Assembly (NCBI GenBank): GCA_022478985.1
Contig: JAKSZP010009238.1
Location: 211,916 to 275,915 of the forward strand
DNA from: Massospora cicadina
Lineage: Eukaryota; Entomophthoromycota; Entomophthoromycetes; Entomophthorales; Entomophthoraceae
Direction: 5' to 3'
DNA length: 64,000 nt
Shown here: positions 11,600 through 21,818 of the stretch, piece after piece
Position numbering within the stretch: the stretch's first letter is position 1
How the letters are laid out: each line of letters starts with the position of its first letter
Program-made: the position numbers and the translations under genes
Notes under the pieces: generated by a model
Told to the model about the DNA's origin: nothing
The model's input: only the letters and a program-made list of their open reading frames with translations
The model's database searches: none

Positions 11600-12350
11600 T
11601 AATTGCGGCCAATATGGATAGAAAAAGACCATAAATAAGGAGGTGAAAATGAAATTGGAGAAGTTTTACTTTGAAGAATAGTTGTCCCCTTAAACAGTTT
11701 ATGGGATAGTCAGTAGTCATAGTTAAAAAGCTGGGTTTATAAGTGTTGTTATTAATAATTAAAGTTTATAAAATATAACTTAAGTTGGTTCTTATCATTT
11801 ACCTTGAAAAGATGCTGCCTTAAACCAATTATGAAAAGCTAAATAACGCTTTAGTTCTCATTAAAAGATACTAGCATATGGACTTGCTTCCTGAAGATCA
11901 GGAAAAGTATGTGATAGCTACTTATCAAAGTTTAACTCAACCAGCTAAAATGCACCAGGGAATGTACAATGCCCTTTCTAAGAGCGATGGACACTATCAT
12001 GAAAAGATTTTGAGATGAGATAGTCTTATTGTTCTATCTTTAGATATAACTGTGCTCTCAAAATAATTCACCCAACATTTAACGCACCTAGAAGAAGTCT
12101 TTCAGAGCTTAAAAACTAAATCTAGAGGAATTTCAGCAAATGCCAATTTTTCTAGTCCCAGATTTAATATCTGGGGTACATTGTTGACATCCAAGGAACA
12201 TGGACACAACCTCAAAAGATTGATGCCAATAACTGCATTAGAGAACCTGAAAGTAATTAGATAAACAAGTATTTTCCTTCTAGTCAAATATTACCCCCAA
12301 TTTATGCCAGGAATTTCACAGCTCTAAGAGCCTTATTACATCTACTATAG
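11600..12350 (+). pseudogene. pol: G2 reverse transcriptase remnant
   Basis: Blocks in order: EVKMKLEKFYFEE (about 11640, the ELxxLLxxGxI helix), a decayed SLWDSPVVIVKK (about 11695), VVINNKSL (the (V)DYRxLN block, about 11745), TQPAKMHQGMYNALS (about 11937-11985), and VLSLDITVLSK (about 12030-12065), where the YLDD box has lost its second Asp. HLTHLEEVFQSLKT follows. Multiple frameshifts. Confidence 0.75.
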
Positions 12351-12379
12351 AGAGGAATCACCTTCCAGTTGTCACAAGA

Positions 12380-12830
12380 ATGAAAAGACTTTTTCAATTA
12401 ACTGCGGAAAGTCTTAAATGAAGCCCTTTCTGAAATACCCTACTTTGATCAGATTTTTATAGTGAAATATGACGCGCTCTCATAGCTATAAGAGCTTTAC
12501 TCTCTATGATAGAGGATGGCAGGGAGGAGCACCAAGTAGCTTTCTGCAATCATACTGGACAAGGGTAAATAAAAATTACATGGTAACCAAGCAAAAATGT
12601 TTATCCATCATATATGCTTGTATACAATTTTGTGTCTACATACACAGGACCAAGTTCAAGATTTTAATCGACCATGTTTACTTGCAATGGTTATATAACC
12701 TTAAAAAATAAAAGGCTAGCACGATGGGCTTTAAATTAACAGTCCTACAACTACAATTTAATTTATTACTCAGGACACACTCATCATAATGCTGATGTAC
12801 TTTCGTGATTGCCTGTTGTGACAGCATTAA
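12380..12830 (+). pseudogene. pol: G2 RNase H remnant
   Basis: An open part at 12469-12711 ends KFKILIDHVYLQWLYNLKK, the FxxxTDHxxLxWL block of gypsy RNase H. In the next frame come RLARWALN and HHNADVLS, the usual linker to integrase. TDAS is reduced to KYDALS near 12466. Broken. Confidence 0.72.
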
Positions 12831-12959
12831 CACCACTTTCCAAATCAATTTTCATAAAAAAGATAGCAAAGAATATGCCAATGAAAGACCTAATATTCGT
12901 TGTATGTAAGACTAATTAATGTAATATGTGGTAACTGGAACCGCAAAATGTATAAAATT

Positions 12960-13890
12960 TGTGGTAATGACCAAAAATATACTCCCACTTTCAGCTCGCC
13001 TGGAAATGATCATACAAGCTCATTGCGACGTGGGCCATTGAGGTATGATTACCTTAAAAGCTAAATCAATAAGGGTATTATTTGGAGTCCAAAATATGAC
13101 GTACAAGACATGTTAACAAAATAACACAAATATCAAGCTTACCAGCCCTATAAGCCCAAAATTACACACCTGTTAATCAAGCCTAATTGGCCTGGAACAC
13201 ATTGTCTATTTATGTTCTAGGACCTTTTCTGACTCACATTTTTAATTTCAAGTACATCTAATAAGCAATTAATTACCTCACTAAGTGGGTTGAGGCTTTC
13301 CCTTTAGGGAACTAGGAGCAATATTAACTTTAAAAATAATATTAAACAGGTAATACACATTGGCAAGAATATCTGAGGTTATCCTCATGGACAACGACAC
13401 TAATCTCACCTCTATAGTTATGTACGTTTAAATGAACAAATGTTACGTGGAGTTCTTACCATCGCTTATCACTCTGAGGTCAACAGAATGGTGGAACGTG
13501 CTAATTGTACCTTCTTAAGAGCTCTTCAGATTTATCAACAAATTTACATCTCAATGGGCCATATACAAGGCTTAACTGTCTTCAGATTAAAATATTAGCT
13601 ACCACGGCAGTAAGGTATAAAGCCCTTCCAGATTTCATACTGTGACAACATGCACTGCCACCATTGTTAAATTACATAATTACCAATATTGATTAAAATT
13701 GGCCATCCAAATATTTTAAGTGTCTGGAAAAAACTAATTAGGAATCATAATGAGTCTTTGGATTAACCCTAACCAAAAAAATCAGTCAGAAGGGTGAGAT
13801 GGCTGCATAAGATCATTGTACAAAGCTTTGCTGTTGATAATTGGGTAGCTTGCTACAAAACTTTTGGTTTTGGTAGGATGCAAAATTCAG
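12960..13890 (+). pseudogene. pol: G2 integrase remnant
   Basis: LEMIIQAHCDVGH (about 13000-13040, zinc-domain histidines), a decayed GPFLTHIFNFKY with NYLTKWVEAFPL (about 13220-13305), VILMDNDTNLTS (about 13380-13415, catalytic Asp), NRMVERANCTFLRALQIYQ (about 13482-13540, catalytic Glu) and FAVDNWVACYKTFGF near 13830 (C-terminal domain). Reading frame is broken in several places. Confidence 0.78.
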
Positions 13891-14730
13891 CTACAATTAG
13901 AAAAAAGGCAGATGAAGTTTAGACTGGCCTGTCAGTCAGTATGAAAAAGCACCCAGAAGGCGAGCCAGAATGCCAGAGTCATTGTCACTCAAACGACGTT
14001 GTAATGAGTGGTAAGATAGGTAACAATTGAGTGCTGATATGCCGCAAGCATAAAAAGTAACCCAACAGGAAATCAGGCTGTTATAGCTCCATACCTGATG
14101 GGCCTGGGCAAAAAGAGATGCGCAATTAAATTGGTTTTTTGGGGCTCCCTATGGTAGGAATTGGGTATTACAACATTGGCAAGGGGGCAGATCCTCGCTT
14201 TAGTGGGGACAGTTGGACTCACAAATTACTTAATTCCTGCTGGTAGATGGCCTCCATGGTTTTAAGAGTTCTATTTAATCTTAACATAATAGGACCAATT
14301 TTTTGCATTAGGAATAAAAATTACTAACATAACTGGGATTGACCAGCCAATATGAGGCCTGTGAGGCCACATTTGAGGTGTTGCAAGAATTTTGCAAAGA
14401 TAAAATATGAGCTTAGCCAAATAATTTGTAGCGGAAGTATATTTTTAATGAATTTAAGATGATAAAATTGACCATCAATTTCCTCAGTGTTTTATGAATG
14501 CTTAAATAGATGATCAATTTGGGGAATAGTTTGTTAAAACGCGGGATTTGGCCCTTGAGATTTGATCTAACCTTGCAAACTTTGAGCTAGGGGAGTAGAA
14601 AAATAAATTATAATGAATCAACTTTGAAATTATTATTGGTGGGCCATGTTGCTATTAGTTTGCCATAGACGCCAAAAATGCAGATTTCCTGTGGTTCTGA
14701 TGACTGGAGTGACTGCGTTTTACCTGACTG

Positions 14731-15270
14731 TCAGCAGGAACCTCCCAATGCCGCCCCACATAGGGGCGGTTTCAAGAGGTCAAGGACAGGTTTGGAATGC
14801 CCAACCCACCTGCACTTGGTCACTCTTACATCTGTTTGACCAACAAAAGATATTGGATAAAGATATTGATAATTCCAGGGAGAGGTTAAAACTTTTGGCA
14901 ACATTTCCCAATGGCCTGATGCCATCAGCGAGCTTTGCCAAAGATTAGACACTAGACGCTTTATTTGCTAAAAGCATGCACCAGTTAGTCTTTATTGCTG
15001 TGGGTTTGGGGCTCTTGGGTATTGATGCCAAAGGCTTGTTTCCCTCAACTTCATTTGAACCTTCCCAAATAGATTCTGACTCTCCAGTAGCTCATCACAA
15101 ATCCCTTTAATTTGTTTTATCAATTTGTCTGAAGTTAATGCTGGGACAGTTGGCAGGGTCCTAAAAGGGTAAGCTGTTACCCAAAGCTCATATACCACAT
15201 GGTCGAGGTCACCCTGAAAGACAAAAGGGGCAGCTGCCTTCTTAAACCTTTTTTTGATAGAAAGGAAATG
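14731..15270 (-). pseudogene. G2 antisense open region, function unknown
   Basis: One minus frame is open from about 15270 to 14992 (about 92 codons; an ATG at 15198 gives 68) and, in the same frame after three stops, from 14952 to 14731 (73 codons). The first part reads like a folded protein (PFVFQGDLDHVVYELW, then an Lys/Glu-rich helix with LIKQIKGICDELLESQ). No known domain recognised. It lies antisense between integrase and 3' LTR, the place where plant Tat-lineage elements carry an antisense ORF. It could equally be part of an unrelated insertion. Confidence 0.3.
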
Positions 15271-15319
15271 TCACCCAGGTCAAGTGGAGGGGGCAAACCC
15301 CCAGACTTACAACTAAATT

Positions 15320-15466
15320 ATGGAAAAGAAACTTACATTATGCTTGGTTGGGTCGCTGACAGAGCATAAACTATCTGAAGATAAATTACTTAATAAAAAA
15401 TTCAAGCAAGTAAATACTAAGTTTTTTGATACTATTACAGACAAAATTACTGTCTATCAAACATGA
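15320..15466 (+). CDS. Small sense ORF (48 aa) before the G2 polypurine tract
   Basis: An uninterrupted ATG-to-TGA frame of 48 codons with balanced charged residues (MEKKLTLCLVGSL..., later KLSEDKLLNKKFKQ). It is too short to identify. It sits 21 bases before the 3' LTR of a dead element, so it may be the tail of a larger ruined reading frame. Confidence 0.2.
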   Translation: MEKKLTLCLVGSLTEHKLSEDKLLNKKFKQVNTKFFDTITDKITVYQT

Positions 15467-15472
15467 AGTTGT

Positions 15473-15487
15473 AAAAAAAGTCAAGAG
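15473..15487 (+). promoter_or_regulatory. G2 polypurine tract
   Basis: A run AAAAAAAGTCAAGAG immediately before the TGGAGT start of the 3' LTR. Confidence 0.55.
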
Positions 15488-15923
15488 TGGAGTATTAAAT
15501 AATTATTGAAATGATTTCTGGTTTTTGAATTGGAGTCAAAAAACAAACCCCAACCACATTATTAAATTTTACCCTAAAATGGATTATTTTATTGTTGACT
15601 CTGCGACTTCCCATTAGACCACCTTTTAACAATACAATTTCATCCCTAAATTGCATTGCACAGTAGCTGGCAACCCTCATCGTGATATTTTTGCTTTATC
15701 CTAAACAAAGTGACTTGATTATAAATATTGTCTGTCAAAATGTTTTTAGAGGATCGTAATATTTGTCAAAATTTGTCAATTATTTGTGTAAATATAAGGT
15801 GTATTCTTACCTATACTAAAGAATTGATAATTTTACCAAGTAGTTTTACTATACAGTAGAGCTAGAGTTAGACCAGCCAACATTAACCTATGTAAGTAGT
15901 GCATAAAGGGACCTCAAGCTACA
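15488..15923 (+). repeat. G2 3' LTR
   Basis: A 436-bp copy of 7625-8052, ending GCTACA and followed by the CCTAC duplication. Confidence 0.82.
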
Positions 15924-15928
15924 CCTAC
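15924..15928. repeat. G2 target-site duplication, right
   Basis: CCTAC, identical to 7620-7624. Confidence 0.8.
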
Positions 15929-16393
15929 AGAGCTACAAGAAGAGCTCTTCAAGGATTCTCTGAAAAGGATAGAGAATTAATGAGAGTGCTAGTTTAAGAT
16001 AAAAAGTTCTTTTCCCTGATAAAAATAAAGGTTTTCTTATTTTAACTTTAATACAAATTCATTATTCATTGGAAGTTAGATCCAGAATAATTAATAAACC
16101 TTTTTTCTTGAGGTAAAAAAAATCCTCATACTATTCTAAAAAAATTACGTCAACATCTAGTTTGTACTTAGTATTTAATTAAAAGGTTGTGTATATTATA
16201 TTTGAGGATAATTTGTTCAAATATGTACACATTTCAGTAAAAAAGGATGTGAATGTAATATTATGTTTATAAAAAATGATTTGTACTTGAGTATCACAGA
16301 ATAGTATGAGAAATATAGAAGTTTCATTTAGTGAGAACGTTGAATAATATTACCTAACTTATCAGCTTGTAGCTAAAAAACATAAGTTTTGCA
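15929..16393 (+). repeat. Candidate G5 5' LTR (end only is certain)
   Basis: AT-rich, no ORF. It ends GTTTTGCA and is followed two bases later by a primer-binding site, so its right edge looks like an LTR end. No second copy was found in the window, so its left edge and even its nature are uncertain. Confidence 0.4.
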
Positions 16394-16395
16394 TC

Positions 16396-16405
16396 TGGTG
16401 TTCGC
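16396..16405 (+). promoter_or_regulatory. G5 primer-binding site
   Basis: TGGTGTTCGC, one base different from the G3 site, two bases after the CA of a putative LTR end. It lies in a potential hairpin (GGTG..CGC / GCG..CACC, 16397-16432). Confidence 0.6.
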
Positions 16406-16409
16406 TGCC

Positions 16410-18043
16410 AGTGCGATGCACCACACAGATCCCATGTAAAATTAGAATTAGTTAATGAATTTTTAAGTTAGTGTGTTTGCAGTGGCAGAAAGAAGCACTA
16501 AAAAAATCTCAGAACTAAGTGAATACCTGTCAATTGCTGAACGTAAATGCATTGAGCCAGACTAGCATCCATGGAACAAGAAGTGGTTAATTTGAGAGGG
16601 CCGATGGACTATTTTTAAATACTTTTCAATATGCCAGACTTAAAGCCAAACTACTAATATGTTTTGACACAAACAGATAGAGTTTAAACCTTAATAAAGG
16701 ATTTGGAAACATGATCTAACATCTGGAACAAAAGAACATAATGAGCATAGAGGCTATAAACTTACAGGGCAAGGTCTCATTCACCATGAGAGTCTAATTA
16801 CCTATGGAAAGAGACATTATGAGAAAATATAAAAATAGACAATTTGTGGTATTAGTATCTAACAGATCTGAGAGTACCTTGCAAGTAGGATGCCTATTTA
16901 AACAATAACAGAAGTGGTATAAGATGATGCCTAATGAATGACCCAGACTCTAAGCCTCATTTTTAATACAATGTCAATCCATTTTATAGGGACTATTTTC
17001 AGCGTAGTTCAATGTATAAGAATATTATGGATGGAGCCTGCAACTTGCAAAGTATGTTATACAAAGAGTGTATGTTTCAAGAAGCTCAAAAAGTTTTAAA
17101 GTGACAATAAAACCAGGTTTAAGATATAGGCTGAGTTAAAGCAGAATGCTATTAGAATACATAGACAAGCATAAAGTTCTAAGTATAAAACCAGAAGTTT
17201 CTCATGAATATTAGAAATGCAGAAATTTATAACCAACAAAAATACATTGTGATATTATTTTAAAGCCCAACAGCTCTAATTACTGGGAGTATAGACCTTT
17301 AAAATGGCAATACTGTATTATCAGCTTTACCAAGTATCAATCCCAGTTGCAAATGTTCATGAAATTAACACTAAAAGAATAAAGTTTTCAAAGAGGTCAG
17401 GAATGCTCTTCTAGACATGCAATGTACTTGAAAGTCAAAGCCAATAAAATTAACAACAAATAAGATACATCAACAATGCTTTCTATATTACATAAGATAA
17501 AGAAAATAAGTTAAAAGTATAAATAATTACAATTCAACAAAACTATCTAATAGAGTTATTCTGCCTTTAGTTCTACAAATTGGACATTATTAAAAGAATT
17601 ACCTTAACCATATGAGTCAAACAACACTCAGAAGTAAATAATAGAAAGTTCCCTTAGTGAACTGGATAAACCTCCAAACTATGGATGAAGAAAAAAAAAG
17701 ATTCTTCTGTATGCAATAACAGCTACTAAGTTTAGGAGCCTATGAAGAAGTGATGGTGCCATTTAATGAGAGCCTACAAAGGGATGCACAAGCTAGCTAA
17801 AGCTACTTTGTTCAAATCTAAAGATACCCAAGTTATTAAATTGTCAAAATGATTGTGACTTGTCAAGGAGATGTTCAATAATATCATTCTTCCAGAAAAA
17901 ATAGCAGATAAGGTAAATAGAAAGAACTTACTATATGTACAGAAAGTATTTAAAACAGCTAATGAGGTACTTACCTTTTGGGGGCTTCCTTGGAAATGTG
18001 TGACCTAAGTGGAAGTAGGTATCCAACGCAAATGAGTACTAGC
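16410..18043 (+). pseudogene. G5 gag region, 5' part, heavily decayed
   Basis: Between the G5 primer site and the insertion of G4. Words of coding character occur on the plus strand (for example YGKRHYEKI near 16810) but no frame stays open and no domain is recognisable. Called gag from position only: the matching RT is at 35030-35500, on the other side of the G4/G3 insertion. Confidence 0.35.
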
Positions 18044-18846
18044 TGTAGGGCTTCATCTTTTATGAGGATCAATGGTGATATTCCCAGGAAGCCAAACAGT
18101 CAATACATGGTCAAAGTATTAAAGTTCACAGGTGTTTTATTTTTTTAAATGGCCAAGTCATGCTTAGGGCACAAAAACTAGACTATCCATACTATGTAAG
18201 AAGTGACTGGACTTAATGAAGTAAAGTCACTAATAGAAAAGATATATTTAAACAGCGTTTCTTTATGATAAAATAAATTTGGGGGGTTTATGTGGTACTT
18301 TGAAAATAAAGATACCAAAAAAGACCAAATAATTTAATAGAGGGGGCTATTTAAATCATGGCTATCATTGTATACCGCTTCTGAGCTCATAACTGCCTTT
18401 GGAGCATAGGGCTAATATACATAAAATGTGCCGTGAATAACCTAATTTTATAAGACTTGGTATCACTTAAGATGATCATTGAGAAGGTTCCAGACTCTTA
18501 CACTTTGTAGGATACATTTTAAATTACTGCCTCATATGTCACCTGATGTAGTTGCCACCTGACATTCTGATAATCTTTTGTTTTGGCTAGTCAGACTTTG
18601 ATTCAGGGTACCTTGGGCTCAAGTAAGTCCAATGGTATTTTCCTAGTACTGAGATGAGCTTTACTAATTAATGATTTTCATTCAGAAAATAATAAGATTT
18701 CCTTGACCCCTTTTCAATTCTAGGCGTCAATTTTCTCATTAGGCTTAATTGGTCAATATTTTTCCTATCTTGTTAGTATTCTGGTACCTTACATCATCAC
18801 TTTAAGAATTTTACCAGATTATAACAATTTAGAAATTACCTATGCA
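18044..18846 (-). repeat. G4 3' LTR
   Basis: Starts TGTAGGGCTTC on the plus strand. Long shared blocks with 33287-34149 include AATGTGCCGTGAATAACCTA, GGCTAGTCAGACTTTG and TCAGGGTACCTTGGGCT. Its right edge is set by AAATTACC followed by TATGCA. Confidence 0.8.
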
Positions 18847-18862
18847 CATAGTTGATAATATC

Positions 18863-19957
18863 TGTTAAAATCCAAGGATTGCTCGCTTGATAATTATAAC
18901 CCTGCATGCTTAATTGGGATGAAGTTTGGCCAAATGAACCTCACTATTGCCAGTGGCTATGTTATTTTCACCATTTGAAAACTCTCTAGGCGTATTTAAA
19001 TAGCCTCAAATATTCTGGTCAAATTTGGGCTTAAGTTTCCCTTTGTAGTTGGATTTCTTCTGAGGCAGGTATAGTTATAAGCTGGGGATTTGGCACTTCC
19101 AGCTTGTTGACACTTCTCTAAAGAAAAGATCCTTATAAAAACTAGGAAAGAGATAAAATTAAATGTTTTATTAGTGAATAATTTTTTAATAATTAATCAT
19201 TAGCCAGGCGCTGGTATTTATACCTCTAGGGCATCACCTGGCCACATTTGAGCACGCACTTTCAACAGATTTTTTTGCACCTCAGTTTGAGCCTTAAACT
19301 GATATGACTGAGACCTATTGCTAGGTTTATTGGTGGCCTAATAATCTCAAAATTGGGAGGATTTCAGGGAAAAAATCTCAATAAGGACATGCAAAGTTGT
19401 CCTAGGATCCTCTTAATCAGAGTTTCATCATACTGCTGATGAGACACATCTTCTGTGAACTTTTTTGTATCGATTGAAGAAGTTGTACCCCTAATCAGGA
19501 AGTCAGCAGACCTCTCTCAATAGCACTAGGTACTCCTTTTGGGTGGTCCATGTACTAGTGCTATTGTGCTAATTATGCAAATTGACATATAAATTTCACC
19601 CTAGGGTGGAAAATTGATTTCATTATGATTGTATATTTGTCCATGGGACTTTTGACATTATCTTTGTGTCAATCTTAACAATTTCTTACGCAGAATGTTT
19701 GCTATTGCTTCCATTATTTGGGAACAATTGAAAAGTTTTGGTACAGTAGTAATTACCCATAATGCATGAGTGGATTTGGCCTGATCTTTTGCTAAAGTAA
19801 TTGAGCAAATTGATCTTAGGATAATCAGCCTGAGTTGAGTAATCTCATTAGTCTTGAAGTTGAGAATTAGGGCATTGGTTCAAGAATTGGGAGGATAATC
19901 GGCCTGATCTGTTGGTTGTCAAAGGTTTATTTTAAGTTCAACCACCAGAATCTGACA
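18863..19957 (-). repeat. G3 3' LTR
   Basis: On the plus strand it starts TGTTAAAATCC and ends GAATCTGACA. Homologous to 26315-27405, 48234-49344 and, more distantly, 62380-63697. It contains GCCAGG...CCTGGC (19203-19242) enclosing a TATA-like TTTATACC, which reads GGTATAAATACC in the element's own orientation. Confidence 0.88.
19203..19242 (-). promoter_or_regulatory. Palindrome-framed LTR promoter
   Basis: Inverted repeat GCCAGG/CCTGGC with GGTATAAATACC (minus strand) in its loop. The same arrangement is at 26656-26695 (GGCCAGG/CCTGGCC), 48575-48616 (GGCCAG/CTGGCC) and 62807-62851 (CAGCCAGG/CCTGGCTG). TATA position implies transcription toward the element interior on the minus strand. Confidence 0.55.
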
Positions 19958-19971
19958 TTTTTCACCACTTG
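19958..19971 (-). promoter_or_regulatory. G3 polypurine tract
   Basis: Minus strand reads CAAGTGGTGAAAAA directly before the LTR start TGTCAGATTC; G10 has CAAGTGGGGGGAAA at the same place. Confidence 0.65.
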
Positions 19972-20500
19972 GCTCAAACATAAACTCTAAGATTCACAAT
20001 TAGCCTTTGTTGATCTTTATAATTTTTAAATACAGCCTGAACGCCTGATGAGTCTGGAATTGGATCTTCTATTTAGTAACTTCAGCTTGAATGCCCAACG
20101 AGTCTAGAGTTGGATCCTCTCCTCATCCTCAAGTGAAAATAAAAGCATTGATTAGGTTAAAATACCTTTTTTTGTTTTATTGTTGTTATTAAATTTTTTA
20201 TTATTTTTAATCAGCCTGCTTATTGAAACTTCTTAGGTTTTTGCATGGACTCAGTTGTATATATGGCTGGTCTTAATATCCTTGATTGTGTATATGAACT
20301 TAGATGTCTTCTCAATTACTTCAAATGGCCCTACCCAGATGCAATCTAACCTTTGCAATCAGCCTGAACTAAGGGTGTTGCAAAATAGAACTTTGTTGTT
20401 AACCTCAGAATTGGAAAATTTATAGAAATTCTCTAAGTCCTTTTGATGTTGGGCCTTCTCATGGCAAAACTGTTATTAAAGTCTTGAGCTTGTAGTTTGA
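19972..20500 (-). other. G3 region between integrase and 3' LTR
   Basis: No clear ORF. It holds a 50-bp tandem duplication (20033-20082 and 20083-20132) sharing GAGTCTRGARTTGGATCYTC. Expected to contain the integrase C-terminal domain, but none is recognisable. Confidence 0.4.
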
Positions 20501-21076
20501 TTAAGTATCTGCAAGCTTCTTGACATACTGAGGATAAGTGTTTTTGCAGGGATCCTCTAGGGCCAAATATAGTAGCATTGGTAGGGCAGGATGTCTTCCA
20601 TATAATACTTGAAAAGGGGACATCCTAGTTGACGGATGGTAGGAGATATTGTAGGCAAATACTGCTGAACTTAGATAAGTACTCCATTTGGATGGTTTGG
20701 CCAAAGTTAATTTCCTATAAATGTTTACCAACATCTCGTTTGCGTGTTCAACTGTACCATTGGTTTTGGGATGATAGGGGGAAGAAAGCACACCTTGTAC
20801 TCCAATTAAGTGGTTGAGTTTGGCAAGGACATTAGCGGTAAAATTTGTTTCATTATCAGTCAGAATAACCTGAGGGCATACTAACTTGTGGATCATGTTT
20901 TCAAGGACGAACTTGGCTGTAGTTGTCACTCCTGCTTCCTGAATAGCTTTGTCCTCGACCCATTTGGTCAAATGTTCAATGGATACTATAATGTACTTGG
21001 CCTTCATATTGCTTGTTGGAAGTGGGCTGACAACGTCAGAAAGATACAATGTACCAAGCAAACTTGTGCCAAACAA
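20501..21076 (-). CDS. pol: G3 integrase core, open frame with intact DD35E
   Basis: A 191-codon open frame, the longest in the window. Residues about 10-20 read LYLSDVVSPLP (first Asp), then YIIVSIEHLTKWVE, VILTDNETNFTA (second Asp) and YHPKTNGTVEHANEML (Glu). There are 35 residues between the second Asp and the Glu, so the DD35E triad of retroviral-type integrases is complete. MSPFQVLYGRHPAL ends the core. The ATG is probably internal to the original polyprotein. It overlaps the zinc-domain frame (21036-21311) by 41 bases, showing one frameshift between them. Confidence 0.85.
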   Translation of the reverse strand: MFGTSLLGTLYLSDVVSPLPTSNMKAKYIIVSIEHLTKWVEDKAIQEAGVTTTAKFVLENMIHKLVCPQVILTDNETNFTANVLAKLNHLIGVQGVLSSPYHPKTNGTVEHANEMLVNIYRKLTLAKPSKWSTYLSSAVFAYNISYHPSTRMSPFQVLYGRHPALPMLLYLALEDPCKNTYPQYVKKLADT

Positions 21077-21311
21077 GCTTGTAAATTGTGCTTCTTAAGA
21101 ACAGCTTTTCACCTTGGCACTCTGCACAGCATTTTAGCGTTTCATGGTTATCAAAATGCATTGACTCCCAATAGTAGAATTGATTCAGGTGCACTTTCAG
21201 CTTTTTGAATCCATCATGCCTTATGGCTTTATACGCCACCATTATTAGGACTTTATGGACTAAAGGCCTTAAAAAGATATACTTTTTGCCTTCAACGATC
21301 TTATAAATCAT
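21036..21311 (-). pseudogene. pol: G3 integrase zinc-binding domain
   Basis: Open for 91 codons. It contains AYKAIRHDGFKKLKVHL and FYYWESMHFDNHETLKCCAECQ, which is the H-H-C-C zinc-binding pattern (the first His of the pair is less certain) and the FxYW block found before gypsy integrase cores. It continues as LFLRSTIYKLVWHKF and then needs a frameshift to enter the core. Confidence 0.78.
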
Positions 21312-21329
21312 CCCATTTCAGTATTTTTT

Positions 21330-21818
21330 TGTAAATCTGATAATAGTGTTTTAATGGATTTGGGCTCATCTTGGTACTATATGCTGATAATTTTCTTAAA
21401 CAATTTAAGGCGGCTTGACTAAGTGTTGCAATGGTGGGTAGTTGGGATAGGTTATTGGCGTTTTGATGTTTTTCCCTGGCTTGATGCTCAATTGTGTAGT
21501 CATAAGCTTGGAGCTTTAATGCCCAGTGAGCTAATTGGCCTTAAGGTTCTCTTAAGCTGTTCAACCGACTTAGGGAAGCATTATTGATAACAACTTTGAA
21601 ATTAGTGCCATGGAGGTAGACCTGATTTTGCTTGAAAGCATATATGACAACTAATCATTCTTGATATGTCACCAAGTAATTCCTCTCATGTAATTTAAAG
21701 TCTGACTAGCGAAGGAAACTGGATGTTCTACACTGTCTTCCAACTTGGGATAACATGGCCCCACTGCTGTTAGGGATGCATCATTTTTGACAATAAATTC
21801 ATGATCAAATTCTGGGTA
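21330..21818 (-). pseudogene. pol: G3 RNase H remnant
   Basis: By position between the RT connection block and the integrase. Minus-strand frames show fragments of the RNase H helices and of the LAHWALKLQAYDYTIEHQ-type linker (about 21480-21540), with stops. TDAS is not clearly kept (about 21770). Confidence 0.6.

Larger units (their letters stand above)
13900..15487. other. G2 extra region between integrase and 3' LTR
   Basis: About 1.55 kb beyond the integrase, far more than in G1 or G3. Most is unrecognised. 14640-15310 is visibly richer in G and C than its surroundings and holds long open stretches on both strands (sense 14646-14948; antisense 15270-14731). A small sense ORF follows at 15320-15466. 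It may be an extra gene region of the element or a separate insertion; no duplication ends were found. Confidence 0.4.
7625..15923 (+). mobile_element. G2, decayed 8.3-kb Ty3/gypsy retrotransposon with intact TSD
   Basis: Complete from LTR to LTR, flanked by CCTAC on both sides. Internal order on the plus strand is primer site, gag, protease, RT, RNase H, integrase, then an unusually long (about 1.55 kb) region before the 3' LTR. LTR ends show TGTAG...CTACA-type inverted repeats, the first T of the left copy having changed to C. All genes are broken. It inserted into the sequence that now flanks it at 7619 and 15929. Confidence 0.88.
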
